Of a stretch of DNA of 49,713 bases, positions 35,746 through 44,488 are shown piece after piece. How positions within the stretch are numbered: the first letter of the stretch is position 1; each line of letters begins with the position of its first letter. The notes beneath the pieces were generated by a model. It was not told the origin of the DNA, searched no databases, and was given only the letters and a program-made list of their open reading frames with translations. The stretch is from an uncultured Gammaproteobacteria bacterium (GTDB taxonomy: Bacteria; Pseudomonadota; Gammaproteobacteria; Pseudomonadales; Litorivicinaceae), in contig CAJXNQ010000011.1 of the NCBI GenBank assembly GCA_913057215.1, positions 1 to 49,713 of the forward strand, in the 5' to 3' direction. The position numbers were made by a program, and so were the translations under genes.

Positions 35746-36921
35746 ATGCAGACGCAACTTCACCGATCGATCCATGCTGTGGACCGAGATGCCTGGGATC
35801 ATCTGAATCCAAGTCGCTACCCAGGCCTATTGCATGGATTTCTATCTGCACTTGAGGACTCTGGGAGTATTGGTGAGGGGACGGGATGGCGTGCGCTCTA
35901 CGCCACGTGTTCGGATGCAACCGGACTCTGTGCCGCGATGGCCTGCTTTTTTAAAACAGATTCCTACGGCGAATACGTATTCGATTGGGCTTGGGCGGAT
36001 GCTTATCACCGACACGGGCTTGAGTACTACCCAAAATGCATCACCGCCGTTCCATTCACACCTGCAACCGGTCCTCGAATTCTCATTCGCAAGGATGTTG
36101 ACCAGCAGGCCGTCAGCGCACACCTCATCAACAGTGTGTTGGATGAGCTCAAAACACGCGTCTCCAGTTGGCATATTTTATTTCCAGATGAGGAGAGCAC
36201 GGCGCGATTTCAGGACCAAGGCGACTGGATTGAACGCCATGGTGTGCAATTTCATTGGTTCAACCAACACTTTGCCGACTTTGATGCACACCTCGCCACC
36301 TTTAACTCAAAGCGACGCAAAGAAGCACGACGAGAGCGCCGGCGTGTGGCTGAACAAGGCATTACGTTTGAGCGTTTGAGCGGTGCTGAGCTCGATGAGG
36401 CAGCATTAGAGGCACTGTTTCAGTGTTATCAGATGACGTATCGCGTGCGCGGCAGTCGGGGCTATCTGACACGCGCATTTTTTGAGCTGGCCGCACAACG
36501 GATTCCGGACAGCTTGCTGGTGGCGTTTGCCCTGCATGCTGGGCGTCGCATTGCAATGTCCTTGTGTTTCAGGGATCACGCGACACTGTACGGCCGCTAC
36601 TGGGGCGCGCTCTATGATGTCGATTGTCTGCACTTTGAGACCTGCTTCCACCAGTGGATCGAGTATGCGATCGAGCACGGCATCACACGATTTGACCCAG
36701 GTGCGCAAGGCGAGCACAAGATCGCGCGCGGATTTCAGCCGGTCAAAACGCGTTCACTGCATTGGATCGGCGAGCCTGAATTTGCCCGTGCGATTGGAGA
36801 ATTTGTGGCCCGCGAGCGCGCGCATGTCGGCCAGTACTTCGCGGCCTGTGATGAGGCCACGCCATTTAGGGCACTCGAGGATCCTTTAAATTCCGACACC
36901 GGCAAAGCGCCCCTTGAGTAG
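35746..36921 (+). CDS. FemAB-like/GNAT-fold acyltransferase (COG3146 type)
   Basis: It has 391 residues and is cytoplasmic. The pattern matches the FemAB_like family: an early WDHLNPSRYPGLLHGFLSALE segment, WHILFPDEES in the middle, KRRKEARRERRR as a basic helix, and FDPGAQGEHKIARGFQPV near the C-terminus. Members are annotated as peptidoglycan-related or N-acyltransferases, but the acceptor is not established. It lies 28 bp after DUF3108. Its last 36 bp overlap the opposite-strand pabB. Confidence 0.8.
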   Translation: MQTQLHRSIHAVDRDAWDHLNPSRYPGLLHGFLSALEDSGSIGEGTGWRALYATCSDATGLCAAMACFFKTDSYGEYVFDWAWADAYHRHGLEYYPKCITAVPFTPATGPRILIRKDVDQQAVSAHLINSVLDELKTRVSSWHILFPDEESTARFQDQGDWIERHGVQFHWFNQHFADFDAHLATFNSKRRKEARRERRRVAEQGITFERLSGAELDEAALEALFQCYQMTYRVRGSRGYLTRAFFELAAQRIPDSLLVAFALHAGRRIAMSLCFRDHATLYGRYWGALYDVDCLHFETCFHQWIEYAIEHGITRFDPGAQGEHKIARGFQPVKTRSLHWIGEPEFARAIGEFVARERAHVGQYFAACDEATPFRALEDPLNSDTGKAPLE

Positions 36922-38004
36922 GCACTCCTTCCATTCTGCCTCTGTCTCGGAATCCGCGACAACGCCACTGCCGAGACCCAATTGCACAGCATCTCCCCGC
37001 TGATCGAGCGTCCGAATCGCAACTGACCATGTAAAATCACCATCGGGCTCTAAGACACCCACGCTGCCGGTGTAAATTCCCCGAGGTGCAATTTCAAGCG
37101 CCTGAATCAACTCAAATGCTTTGGCCTTCGGCGCACCCACAACAGAGCCGCATGGAAACAACGCGCGCAGAATATCCACAATACTCTGATCTGGCTTCAC
37201 ACGCGCCTCAACGACTGAAGACACTTGATGGACTGATTTCAGCGGGCGCGACTCAAACAGCGTTGGAACGGACACTGAACCGGCCTCAGCAACACGGCTG
37301 AGATCATTGCGGATTAAATCAACAATCATCAAATTCTCGGCGTGCATTTTTGGATCTGCCAGTAAGGTTTTTAAAATCTCGGCATCGCACGCTGGATCTC
37401 CAGAGCGTGGTGCCGTGCCTTTCATGGGCTCAGAACGCAGCCAATCATCCCGTTTTTTGACAAAGAGTTCAGGTGAGCGCGACAAAATCTGTCGCCCTGG
37501 CCAATCAATGAACCCACCATAGTCCGCAGGCTGGTGCTTGATCAGCGTTTGATACAGCATCCAAGGATCGATTGAACTGGTACCGAGCAGTTGAAAGGTC
37601 TGATTCACTTGATAACAGACCCCAGAGGCAATGGCCTCGCGCACCTGATTCAATGCCTTCACATAGACTTCATGATCCGCCTCGCACCACGTAGGGAATG
37701 CATCCGACTCAGACGCCTCAACGACAATGGGTTCTGGATCTGCCTCAAAGATCCAAGCATCAAGCCAGATATCCGGTTGATGCCTCGGCTTTAAATGTGC
37801 GGGTAAATCCATCAAGACCCATCCGGCTTCATAGGCAAGTGCGATCACAACCCAGGCACCGGCACGCTGCATGGATTCGAGCGATTGAAGCGATTCGATG
37901 AGTTGACTTGCATCCGTCACACGCACATGGCGGCCGGGCTCAAGCCAGCCGGCTGGCCTGCCGTCTTTAAAAAACCCGGAATCCAAATAAACCGTGGGGT
38001 GCAT
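36886..38004 (-). CDS. pabB: aminodeoxychorismate synthase component I PabB
   Basis: Chorismate-using enzyme of the anthranilate/aminodeoxychorismate synthase family, making 4-amino-4-deoxychorismate for folate. It has 372 residues from the ATG at 38004, which has AAGGGAG about 4 nt upstream; the longer frame is rejected. Conserved parts include SRSPELFVKKRDDWLRSEPMKGT (active-site region, given here only as the SRSPE to MKGT span), IVDLIRNDLSRV and PCGSVVGAPKAKA. It lacks the extended N-terminal part of long PabB or TrpE proteins. A small PabA-type amidotransferase is not in the window. Confidence 0.88.
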   Translation of the reverse strand: MHPTVYLDSGFFKDGRPAGWLEPGRHVRVTDASQLIESLQSLESMQRAGAWVVIALAYEAGWVLMDLPAHLKPRHQPDIWLDAWIFEADPEPIVVEASESDAFPTWCEADHEVYVKALNQVREAIASGVCYQVNQTFQLLGTSSIDPWMLYQTLIKHQPADYGGFIDWPGRQILSRSPELFVKKRDDWLRSEPMKGTAPRSGDPACDAEILKTLLADPKMHAENLMIVDLIRNDLSRVAEAGSVSVPTLFESRPLKSVHQVSSVVEARVKPDQSIVDILRALFPCGSVVGAPKAKAFELIQALEIAPRGIYTGSVGVLEPDGDFTWSVAIRTLDQRGDAVQLGLGSGVVADSETEAEWKECLLKGRFAGVGI

Positions 38005-38070
38005 GGAACTCCCTTCAACCAATGCCCGTGATACTCTGTGCGTATTCATTACTGACACCATGGACCCTGA

Positions 38071-39792
38071 ATGCGCACATCCCAACTGCTATTTCCGACA
38101 TTACGCGAAGACCCAGTCGACTCCGTCGTCATCAGCCACAAACTCATGCTCCGGGCTGGCATGATTCGCCAGCTTGCCTCTGGGCTCTACACCTGGCTGC
38201 CATTGGGCTTACGTGTCTTGAGAAAAGTTGAACAAATTGTACGCGAAGAAATGGACCGTGCGGGCGCCCAAGAGGTTTTGATGTCCGGCGTTCAACCCGC
38301 TGAGCTCTGGCAGGAATCTGGGCGCTGGCAACAATTTGGCCCGGAGCTGTTGCGCCTTCAAGACCGCCATGCGCGCGATTTTTGTTTGGGCCCAACACAC
38401 GAAGAGGTGATCACGGATCTCATCCGACGTGAAGTCAATTCATACAAACAATTGCCGCTGAATCTCTATCAGATCCAAACCAAGTTCCGAGACGAGGTTC
38501 GACCTCGATTTGGCGTGATGCGCTCACGTGAATTCATCATGAAAGACGCCTACTCGTTCGATGTATCTCCTGAGGGTATGAAAGCCAGCTACGACGCCAT
38601 GTACCAAGCCTACTGTCGTATTTTTGATCGACTCGGTCTGGATTATCGGGCCGTACTGGCTGACTCCGGTGCCATTGGTGGCTCGGGTTCCCAGGAATTC
38701 CATGTGTTAGCCGAGTCGGGTGAGGATGACATCGTCTTCTCTACAGGATCGGATTTGGCCGCGAACATCGAAAAAGCCGAATGCATCGCACGCGGATCAC
38801 GCCCAGAGCCCACAGAGAGCCTGCGTGAAGTCGAAACACCGACCCAAAAAACCATTGAGGCGCTGGTGCGCGACTTTGACCTACCCATTGAGAAAACCGT
38901 GAAAACACTGATTTGTAGGGCGTCAGAGGCGATCGATGCGGCCTTTGTTGCATTGGTGATCCGCGGTGACCACACCCTCAATGAAGTCAAAGCAGAAAAT
39001 CATCCCGCGGTGGCGACTCCACTGACCTTTGCAACTGAAACAGAGGTTCGCTCCAGCATGGGCGCAGGACCTGGTTCTCTCGGTCCAATCGATTGTCCAA
39101 TCCCGGTGATTGCCGACCGTGAAGCGGCCGTGACTGCCGACTTTGGAGCAGGCGCCAACCGGGATGGGTGGCACTACTTTGGCATCAATTGGGGACGCGA
39201 TTGTCCAGAACCCGAGGTCGCTGATCTCAGAAACGCAGTCGAAGGTGATTTGGCGCCCGACGGATCTGGAACCTACCAAATCCGACGCGGCATCGAAGTT
39301 GGGCACGTGTTTCAGTTGGGACAAAAGTACTCCGATGCGATGGATGCGACAGTTCTCGATGAGCATGGAAAACAAGCCACGCTCTTTATGGGGTGCTATG
39401 GCATTGGTGTGACACGCATCGTCGCTGCAGCCATCGAGCAGCGCCACGATGATCGCGGGATTTGCTGGCCAGCGTCACTGGCCCCGTTTGACGTATGTAT
39501 TGTGCCAATCGGTGGAAACAAAAATCCGATCGTCGATCAGGAGGCCATCGACATCAAAGAAACGCTGGAAGCGCGTGGTCTTGAAGTCTTGCTCGATGAT
39601 CGAAACTTGGGCCCAGGCCCGCGCTTTGCCGATATGGATCTGATTGGGATTCCGCTTCGGATCGTTGTCAGCGGCAAAACACTTGAATCTGGTGAAGTTG
39701 AGCTCAAACATCGCACTGAGGGCGAGGCCCAACGGGTCAGTCGCGAGGCAATTGTAGACACCATCATGGAATCTGAATGGCTCAGATCTTAA
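38071..39792 (+). CDS. proS: prolyl-tRNA synthetase ProS
   Basis: Class II synthetase charging tRNA-Pro. It has 573 residues, the bacterial long form with the INS editing domain inserted between motifs 2 and 3 (about 225-400). The start [13 protein letters not shown] is typical. Motif 2 is near [17 protein letters not shown] and motif 3 near [16 protein letters not shown]. No clear ribosome site is seen before the ATG. It is divergent from pabB (66 bp between the starts). Its end overlaps wrbA by 16 nt. Confidence 0.97.
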   Translation: MRTSQLLFPTLREDPVDSVVISHKLMLRAGMIRQLASGLYTWLPLGLRVLRKVEQIVREEMDRAGAQEVLMSGVQPAELWQESGRWQQFGPELLRLQDRHARDFCLGPTHEEVITDLIRREVNSYKQLPLNLYQIQTKFRDEVRPRFGVMRSREFIMKDAYSFDVSPEGMKASYDAMYQAYCRIFDRLGLDYRAVLADSGAIGGSGSQEFHVLAESGEDDIVFSTGSDLAANIEKAECIARGSRPEPTESLREVETPTQKTIEALVRDFDLPIEKTVKTLICRASEAIDAAFVALVIRGDHTLNEVKAENHPAVATPLTFATETEVRSSMGAGPGSLGPIDCPIPVIADREAAVTADFGAGANRDGWHYFGINWGRDCPEPEVADLRNAVEGDLAPDGSGTYQIRRGIEVGHVFQLGQKYSDAMDATVLDEHGKQATLFMGCYGIGVTRIVAAAIEQRHDDRGICWPASLAPFDVCIVPIGGNKNPIVDQEAIDIKETLEARGLEVLLDDRNLGPGPRFADMDLIGIPLRIVVSGKTLESGEVELKHRTEGEAQRVSREAIVDTIMESEWLRS

Positions 39793-40358
39793 TCCTGTTT
39801 TATTCGCGCTCAGGCCATGTCGCCCAACTGGCCGAGGCGATTGCACGTGGTGTCGAGCAAGCGGGTTCTGAGGCAGTTTTGAGAACGGTGCCCTCCGTCA
39901 CGCCCGCACATGCCACGCCAAGCGGCAATGATTTAGAAAGTGACCAAGGGTATCTGTTCGCAAGCAAAGACGACCTTCGACAGTGCGACGGACTCGCGCT
40001 TGGATCACCCAGTCGATTTGGCACCATGGCTGCGCCATTAAAAGCCTTCTTAGAAACCACCTCAGACATGTGGCTATCCGGTGCCTTGATTGACAAACCG
40101 GCAGCCGTCTTCACCAGTGCGTCGTCACTGCACGGCGGCCATGAGGCTGTGTTGCAATCCATGATGACACCACTTTTACATCATGGATTGGTGGTGATGG
40201 GCTGTCCATATACCGATCCTGGTCTGGCAGCGACTGAGGGAGGTGGAACGCCCTATGGACCCAGTCACTTGGATCAGGACAGTCTCCGCCCCCATGAAGA
40301 GGCCATGGCGGTTCGATTGGGCGAGCGCTTAGCAACCTGGAGTCACAGACATGATTGA
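39777..40358 (+). CDS. wrbA: NAD(P)H:quinone oxidoreductase WrbA
   Basis: FMN-binding flavodoxin-like protein that reduces quinones by two electrons. It has 193 residues. [19 protein letters not shown] (9-27) is the FMN phosphate loop; [18 protein letters not shown] and [12 protein letters not shown] are further family marks. It starts inside the proS end and overlaps the DUF2069 gene by 8 nt, giving a proS-wrbA-DUF2069 operon. Confidence 0.9.
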   Translation: MAQILILFYSRSGHVAQLAEAIARGVEQAGSEAVLRTVPSVTPAHATPSGNDLESDQGYLFASKDDLRQCDGLALGSPSRFGTMAAPLKAFLETTSDMWLSGALIDKPAAVFTSASSLHGGHEAVLQSMMTPLLHHGLVVMGCPYTDPGLAATEGGGTPYGPSHLDQDSLRPHEEAMAVRLGERLATWSHRHD

Positions 40359-40752
40359 GACCTACGCGACACGCAAGCGATTTTTCTACCAGTGGCTCCG
40401 CATTGCATTGGTTGGGTTGATTGGGTTGCGCATTTCAGGACTTTGGCTGCTTGAGCCCACACCGCCAGTGTCTGGCGCCATCGGACTGACGATGATTTTG
40501 GTGTTGTTCCTGTGGCCCGTACTTCGACAGGACATCAAAGGCTGTCTGTGGCTGTCGTTCGTGTCTTGTCTATTTTTCACAACCGCCGTTTTAAATGCCA
40601 TGACCGAGGGACGCGAAGTCTTTGGGATTGTTGAGTCGGTCTTGGCAGCCAGCGTCTTTATCGCCTCGATGTTTTTTGCAAGAAATGCCTACCGAGAACT
40701 GGAAGCTACAGCAGAAGCGTCAGCCCAAGAACCCACATCAGACACCCAATAG
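40351..40752 (+). CDS. DUF2069 inner-membrane protein
   Basis: It has 133 residues with four hydrophobic helices and short loops, and a charged C-terminal tail rich in E, A and T. DUF2069 proteins often follow wrbA in gammaproteobacteria, as here with an 8-nt overlap. Function is unknown. Its last 47 bp, coding the polar tail, overlap the opposite-strand exporter gene. Confidence 0.8.
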   Translation: MIETYATRKRFFYQWLRIALVGLIGLRISGLWLLEPTPPVSGAIGLTMILVLFLWPVLRQDIKGCLWLSFVSCLFFTTAVLNAMTEGREVFGIVESVLAASVFIASMFFARNAYRELEATAEASAQEPTSDTQ

Positions 40753-41314
40753 CCACATCCAAGACCTGCCAAGCCCTCGGGTTTTCAAACCAGGGCCTCA
40801 GTAGGCGCGCGCCGTAGCCCAGGGCAAAAAACCAGACCCAGCTTGCCGAGACGGCGCCAAGCGTGAAACTGGCACGATCCGCCGGCGCGTACTGCGCCCC
40901 AATCCCACCAATTAATACCAGCGTGTCAAGATACACGTGTGGGTTGAGTAATGTGATCCCAAACATGGTCGCAAGTGCCGGCCAAAACCCGGTGACCACT
41001 CGACCCGCCGTATCCAATGCCTGAAACTTCAGTGCAGCGCGAAAGCACAACCCACCGTAACCGAACAAGAACAATGCACCCCCCCACAGCGCGATCGTCT
41101 CAAGTGACGGCCACTGCGCAAGCAAGGTCCCCATGCCGTACACACCGGCACTCATCAACAGTGTGTCGCATACGATGCACACAAAAACCGATTCAGAAAC
41201 CCGATGACCTGCAATCCCTTGACGCAACACATGGGCGTTCTGCGCACCAATGGCGGCAATCAACCCAAGTGCCACAATAAAGCCTGAGGCAAACACCCAT
41301 CCATCAAAGGTCAT
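40706..41314 (-). CDS. ArgO/LysE-family amino acid exporter
   Basis: Inner-membrane exporter of basic amino acids or analogues, 202 residues with six predicted helices. The family start is GFIVALGLIAAIGAQNAHVLRQG; TLLNPHVYLDTLVLIGG is the second conserved repeat. The ATG at 41314 gives the normal ArgO length; the open frame continues 75 codons upstream without family similarity and is rejected. No ribosome site precedes the ATG, and the start lies within a perfect inverted repeat (41309-41329). A strong promoter at 41333-41361 predicts a very short leader. It resembles arginine exporter ArgO more than lysine-specific LysE, but specificity is uncertain. Confidence 0.85.
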   Translation of the reverse strand: MTFDGWVFASGFIVALGLIAAIGAQNAHVLRQGIAGHRVSESVFVCIVCDTLLMSAGVYGMGTLLAQWPSLETIALWGGALFLFGYGGLCFRAALKFQALDTAGRVVTGFWPALATMFGITLLNPHVYLDTLVLIGGIGAQYAPADRASFTLGAVSASWVWFFALGYGARLLRPWFENPRAWQVLDVAIGCLMWVLGLTLLL

Positions 41315-41329
41315 ACGATAAATATGACC
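41309..41329. repeat. perfect 7-bp inverted repeat covering the argO-like start codon
   Basis: GGTCATA and TATGACC flank a 7-nt spacer (CGATAAA on the plus strand). The exporter start codon lies in one arm. It could be a repressor or LysR-type binding site, or a hairpin in a very short leader that hides the start. Confidence 0.5.
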
Positions 41330-41332
41330 GAA

Positions 41333-41361
41333 AATATACGATTGGTCACTGATAATACCAA
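41333..41361 (-). promoter_or_regulatory. sigma70-type promoter of the ArgO-like exporter with an overlapping dyad
   Basis: On the minus strand the -35 is TTGGTA (41356-41361, 4 of 6), the spacer is 17 bp and the -10 is TATATT (41333-41338, 5 of 6). Transcription would start near 41326, about 12 nt before the ATG. The dyad TTGGT-N10-ACCAA (41342-41361) covers the -35 and spacer and is a candidate operator. Confidence 0.5.
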
Positions 41362-41377
41362 ATATGTGAATTCGTTT

Positions 41378-41383
41378 TATATT
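41378..41383 (+). promoter_or_regulatory. candidate -10 element for isocitrate lyase
   Basis: TATATT matches the -10 consensus at 5 of 6 positions, but no good -35 lies 16-18 bp upstream, so an activator or another sigma factor may be needed. Starting here gives an aceA leader of about 220 nt. This is the best plus-strand candidate I see between the divergent genes. Confidence 0.3.
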
Positions 41384-41408
41384 GCGGTGCACACTCTCGA
41401 CCGGTCCG

Positions 41409-41574
41409 CTGAAGTTCATGGACGAACTCAGGCTAATGGCCAATGGAAAGGAGCCAGCAGGATGGGGAGTATACACACCATCCGTCGGGTGATGGGTCAA
41501 CAGGATGACTGACCTCCGGCTGGTTGTGCGCAAGCACACAATTGAGGGCCAATCGGGACTCGCGTACCGATTGG
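41409..41574 (+). promoter_or_regulatory. structured 5' leader region of aceA with several hairpins
   Basis: Four stem-loops can be drawn on the plus strand. 41409-41431: CTG(A)AGTTC with GAACTCAG, loop ATGGAC. 41460-41483: GGATGG with CCATCC, 12-nt loop. 41524-41541: GTGC-GCAA-GCAC core with a GNRA-type loop. 41549-41574: CCAATCGG with CCGATTGG, a perfect 8-bp stem followed by TATTTATTT, terminator-like. The last ends 34 nt before the aceA ATG. I cannot assign it to a known riboswitch class. Confidence 0.45.
41462..41512 (+). CDS. possible 16-codon leader peptide upstream of aceA
   Basis: An ATG at 41462 follows AAAGGAG with 8 nt spacing, the best ribosome site in the region. It opens a 16-codon frame, [16 protein letters not shown], ending TGA at 41510-41512. 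The start codon lies in the left arm of the 41460-41483 hairpin. Its stop overlaps the start of the next small frame. It may simply be chance; no similarity is recognised. Confidence 0.3.
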   Translation: MGSIHTIRRVMGQQDD

Positions 41575-41618
41575 TATTTATTTCACCTGATGCAGAGGGG
41601 GTGATTTCATGGAAATGA
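41505..41618 (+). CDS. possible 37-residue small protein overlapping the aceA start
   Basis: An ATG at 41505 opens 37 codons (beginning [18 protein letters not shown], ending VISWK). The stop at 41616-41618 lies inside aceA and overlaps its third codon, an ATG, in ATGA form. The start overlaps the preceding 16-codon frame, so 16-codon frame, 37-residue frame and aceA could be translated in chain. The product is soluble-looking with no signal peptide or known motif. No strong ribosome site of its own is seen. It could be a leader peptide, a real small protein, a remnant of a gene, or chance. Confidence 0.3.
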   Translation: MTDLRLVVRKHTIEGQSGLAYRLVFISPDAEGVISWK

Positions 41619-42919
41619 CACGCGAACAGCAGATTGCTGCGATTGAAAAGGATTGGGCTGAAAACCCACGTTGGACCGGTGTGACGCGGACCTATTCCGC
41701 AGAAGACGTGGTGCGTTTACGTGGCAGCATTCAGCCTGCAAACACCATTGCCGACCGGGGCGCCAGAAAACTCTGGGATCTCGTCAACGGCGATGCCAAA
41801 AAAGGCTATGTGAACTGCCTGGGTGCGCTGACTGCAGGTCAGGCCATGCAACAGGTCAAAGCCGGCATTGAGGCGATTTATCTGTCAGGGTGGCAGGTGG
41901 CTGCGGACAACAACACCAGCTTGTCGATGTATCCCGATCAGTCGCTGTATGCGGTGAATTCGGTCCCGACTGTGGTCCAGCGTATTAATAACGCGTTCCG
42001 TCGTGCTGACCAGATTCAGTGGAAAGCAGGTAAGAATCCAACAGACGCCGATTATGTGGATTATTTCGCACCCATCGTCGCTGATGCAGAAGCAGGTTTT
42101 GGTGGCGTTCTCAATGCCTATGAATTGATGAAAGCCATGATCGAAGCCGGTGCGGCTGGTGTGCACTTCGAAGACCAGCTGGCGTCTGTGAAAAAGTGTG
42201 GCCACATGGGTGGAAAGGTATTGGTACCCACCCAAGAAGCGGTTCAAAAATTGATCGCGGCCCGTTTGGCAGCCGATGTTGCCGGCGTCCCAACCATTGT
42301 CTTGGCGCGGACGGATGCCAACGCAGCCGATCTCCTCACCTCAGACTGTGATCCGTATGATCAGTCATTCACCACAGGTGAGCGCACAGCCGAAGGCTTC
42401 TATCGCGTTCGTGCGGGTATCGACCAAGCCATTTCACGTGGACTCGCGTATGCACCCTATGCAGATATGCTCTGGTGTGAAACAGCAACACCGGATCTTG
42501 ACGAGGCGAAGAAGTTCGCAGAAGCGATCAAGGCCGAATATCCGGATCAGCTGTTGGCGTATAACTGTTCACCGTCGTTTAACTGGAAGAAGAACTTGGA
42601 TGACGCCACCATTGCGAAGTTCCAAGCGGAACTCTCAGCCATGGGCTACAAGTATCAGTTCATCACCTTGGCGGGTATTCACAACATGTGGCACAACATG
42701 TTTGAGCTTGCGTATAACTACTCACGCGGCGAAGGCATGAAGCACTATGTTGAAATGGTACAGGAGCCTGAGTTTGCAGCGTCTGAGCGCGGCTACACCT
42801 TTGTTGCACACCAGCAAGAAGTTGGAACCGGCTACTTTGACGATGTCACCACTGTGATCCAGGGTGGCACATCAAGCGTCACAGCCTTGACGGGCTCAAC
42901 TGAAGAAGAGCAGTTCTAA
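41609..42919 (+). CDS. aceA: isocitrate lyase AceA
   Basis: It splits isocitrate into succinate and glyoxylate, the first step of the glyoxylate shunt used on acetate and fatty acids. It has 436 residues, close to E. coli AceA. The catalytic motif KKCGHMGGK spans 195-203 with C197 as the active-site cysteine; [14 protein letters not shown] supplies metal-binding acids. The ATG at 41609 has AGAGGGGGT about 6 nt upstream; an in-frame ATG at 41615 is an alternative. It is a single-gene unit: a long structured leader before and a strong bidirectional terminator after. Malate synthase is not in the window. Confidence 0.97.
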   Translation: MEMTREQQIAAIEKDWAENPRWTGVTRTYSAEDVVRLRGSIQPANTIADRGARKLWDLVNGDAKKGYVNCLGALTAGQAMQQVKAGIEAIYLSGWQVAADNNTSLSMYPDQSLYAVNSVPTVVQRINNAFRRADQIQWKAGKNPTDADYVDYFAPIVADAEAGFGGVLNAYELMKAMIEAGAAGVHFEDQLASVKKCGHMGGKVLVPTQEAVQKLIAARLAADVAGVPTIVLARTDANAADLLTSDCDPYDQSFTTGERTAEGFYRVRAGIDQAISRGLAYAPYADMLWCETATPDLDEAKKFAEAIKAEYPDQLLAYNCSPSFNWKKNLDDATIAKFQAELSAMGYKYQFITLAGIHNMWHNMFELAYNYSRGEGMKHYVEMVQEPEFAASERGYTFVAHQQEVGTGYFDDVTTVIQGGTSSVTALTGSTEEEQF

Positions 42920-42936
42920 GTACGTCTGCGCTTCTT

Positions 42937-42965
42937 AAAAAGCCGCTCTCTGAGCGGCTTTTTTT
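42937..42965. terminator. bidirectional intrinsic terminator between aceA and the sulfatase gene
   Basis: AAAA-AGCCGCTC-TCT-GAGCGGCT-TTTTTT: a perfect 8-bp GC-rich stem with A-tract before and T-tract after, so it works on both strands. It lies 17 nt past the aceA stop, and its T-tract touches the stop of the convergent sulfatase gene. It is the clearest terminator in the window and serves the only convergent pair here whose coding regions do not overlap. Confidence 0.9.
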
Positions 42966-44469
42966 ATGCGTGAAACCGAGGTCCCGGTGTTGATTGCATG
43001 ATCTGACCAACTCGAAGACAGGCATCGCTCCGGCTCTGTTGATTCAGCCGATGCCGCAACAAGGCTTCAGTCATCTGCGCCTGATGTACTGGATCGTTCA
43101 CTGGATGCTCACCGCCTGCGCTGTCGATTTCAAACAACAGACTCTCAAACGCCTGAAACACCACCAGCTTGTGCGTGCGGGTGCGATAACACACCACGCC
43201 CAACTGATCCGATGGAATCTGCAACAGTTGCTCATATCCCTGATCGATCGGATCGCCCACATGCAACTCACACATCACTGCATCACGCCATTGGCCTGGT
43301 ATTTCCCCGTCACACAAGGCTCTAAGTGAACGGCCATTGATATCCGGATGAATGTGCAAACCACAGTAATCCAGAATGGTGGGCAGTATATCGACCGACT
43401 CGGTCAAGGCATCGACGACGCGCGGTGTGTGGCATCCAGGTGGCTTAACCAAAAGCGGAATCCGCCATGCCGGATCCAACACATGGGTTTTCCCCCAAGC
43501 GCCATAGTCGCCCAGCAACTCACCATGATCAGAGGTCAAGACAACGAGCGTCTCATCATAGACGCCTTGTGTTTTCAGAGCTGTCATGATGTGACCGATC
43601 CATTGGTCCAGTTCATAGATCAGGCCGTAATAGACGGCACGCGCTTCCAAGACCTGCTCAGGCGTTAAGATGCCGAGATTCATTTCGGCATCAAAGGTCG
43701 TTGAATCCGCTTGCAACGTCGAAAACGCCTCGAAAAACGGGTGATCCACGGCAAGCGGTGCCCGAGGGCGCGGCATGTCGGCTGCGCTGAACATGAGATT
43801 GTATGGTTCTGGAGCCTGAAATGGCGGATGCGGCTTCAGAAATGCAGCGTGGATACAAAATCCGGTGTCACCGGTGGTTTCAATCTCTTCAATCACGCGG
43901 CGTGCCAAGAAGGCAGTATCGGAATCCTCAGCACTGTACCGCGTCGGCGCGCGTGAGAATCCCTCGCTGCGCGATACGCCCCGATCCCAAATACTGAACG
44001 GATCATCCGTGGTGGGATGCACACCCTGATCCGCCAAGTGACGAATCCAGTCGGTCGGACCCTCATAGTTTTGCAACAGACCCACACGAAAATCGGGCAA
44101 GGTGTCTGCTGAAAACGGTCGATGCAGTGCTTCAAGCGTAAGGGGTGCATTGCGGGGCGCGACAGGGACATCCGTATAACCAAACAACGTGGGATCAAAG
44201 CCCGCATTGCGGAGCATGCGCGGCAGCGTTGGGATGTCATCCGGCATCGGCGCACCATTTGCAACCACACGATGCAACATCGGATAGGTCCCGGTATGCA
44301 GGCTTGCCCGTGACGGCCCACAGGGCGATGCACAGGTGAAATGATTTCGGAACTGGATCGCGCCGGCGGCCAGTGCGTCGAGATGTGGCGTTTTGACGAC
44401 CTGATTGCCAACATATCCCAGCGCGTCGGCACGCAGTTGATCGACACAGATGAACAATAATGACTTCAT
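42964..44469 (-). CDS. sulfatase-family hydrolase, phosphonate monoester hydrolase-like
   Basis: Alkaline-phosphatase superfamily hydrolase with formylglycine chemistry, 501 residues. The motif CGPSR (50-54) places C50 as the residue to be oxidised to formylglycine; metal ligands include the early FICVDQLRAD (D10) and SDHGELLGD further on. It has no signal peptide, so it is cytoplasmic. The flanks RNHFTCASPCGPSR and LFGYTDVPVAPR resemble phosphonate monoester hydrolases and phosphodiesterases rather than carbohydrate sulfatases. A formylglycine-generating enzyme is needed but not seen here. It lies 19 bp downstream of the K+ channel gene. The substrate is unproven; arylsulfates remain possible. 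Confidence 0.8.
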   Translation of the reverse strand: MKSLLFICVDQLRADALGYVGNQVVKTPHLDALAAGAIQFRNHFTCASPCGPSRASLHTGTYPMLHRVVANGAPMPDDIPTLPRMLRNAGFDPTLFGYTDVPVAPRNAPLTLEALHRPFSADTLPDFRVGLLQNYEGPTDWIRHLADQGVHPTTDDPFSIWDRGVSRSEGFSRAPTRYSAEDSDTAFLARRVIEEIETTGDTGFCIHAAFLKPHPPFQAPEPYNLMFSAADMPRPRAPLAVDHPFFEAFSTLQADSTTFDAEMNLGILTPEQVLEARAVYYGLIYELDQWIGHIMTALKTQGVYDETLVVLTSDHGELLGDYGAWGKTHVLDPAWRIPLLVKPPGCHTPRVVDALTESVDILPTILDYCGLHIHPDINGRSLRALCDGEIPGQWRDAVMCELHVGDPIDQGYEQLLQIPSDQLGVVCYRTRTHKLVVFQAFESLLFEIDSAGGEHPVNDPVHQAQMTEALLRHRLNQQSRSDACLRVGQIMQSTPGPRFHA

Positions 44470-44488
44470 GCGTGGAGACTAACGGTCT

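Noticed and set aside
41384-41470. Glycine-riboswitch-like strings (CCGCTGAAG, GAACTCAGG, GGAAAGGAG) in the aceA leader
   Set aside because: The order is suggestive, but the 5' GGAGAG strand that should pair with the CTCTC region and the full CCGAAGG core are missing, so I do not call a glycine riboswitch.
41315-41539. 75-codon N-terminal extension of the ArgO-like gene, and the 62-codon plus-strand frame 41324-41512
   Set aside because: The extension shows no LysE similarity and crosses the predicted promoter. The plus-strand frame starts upstream of the likely aceA promoter; only its last part, with a good ribosome site, is kept as a possible leader peptide.
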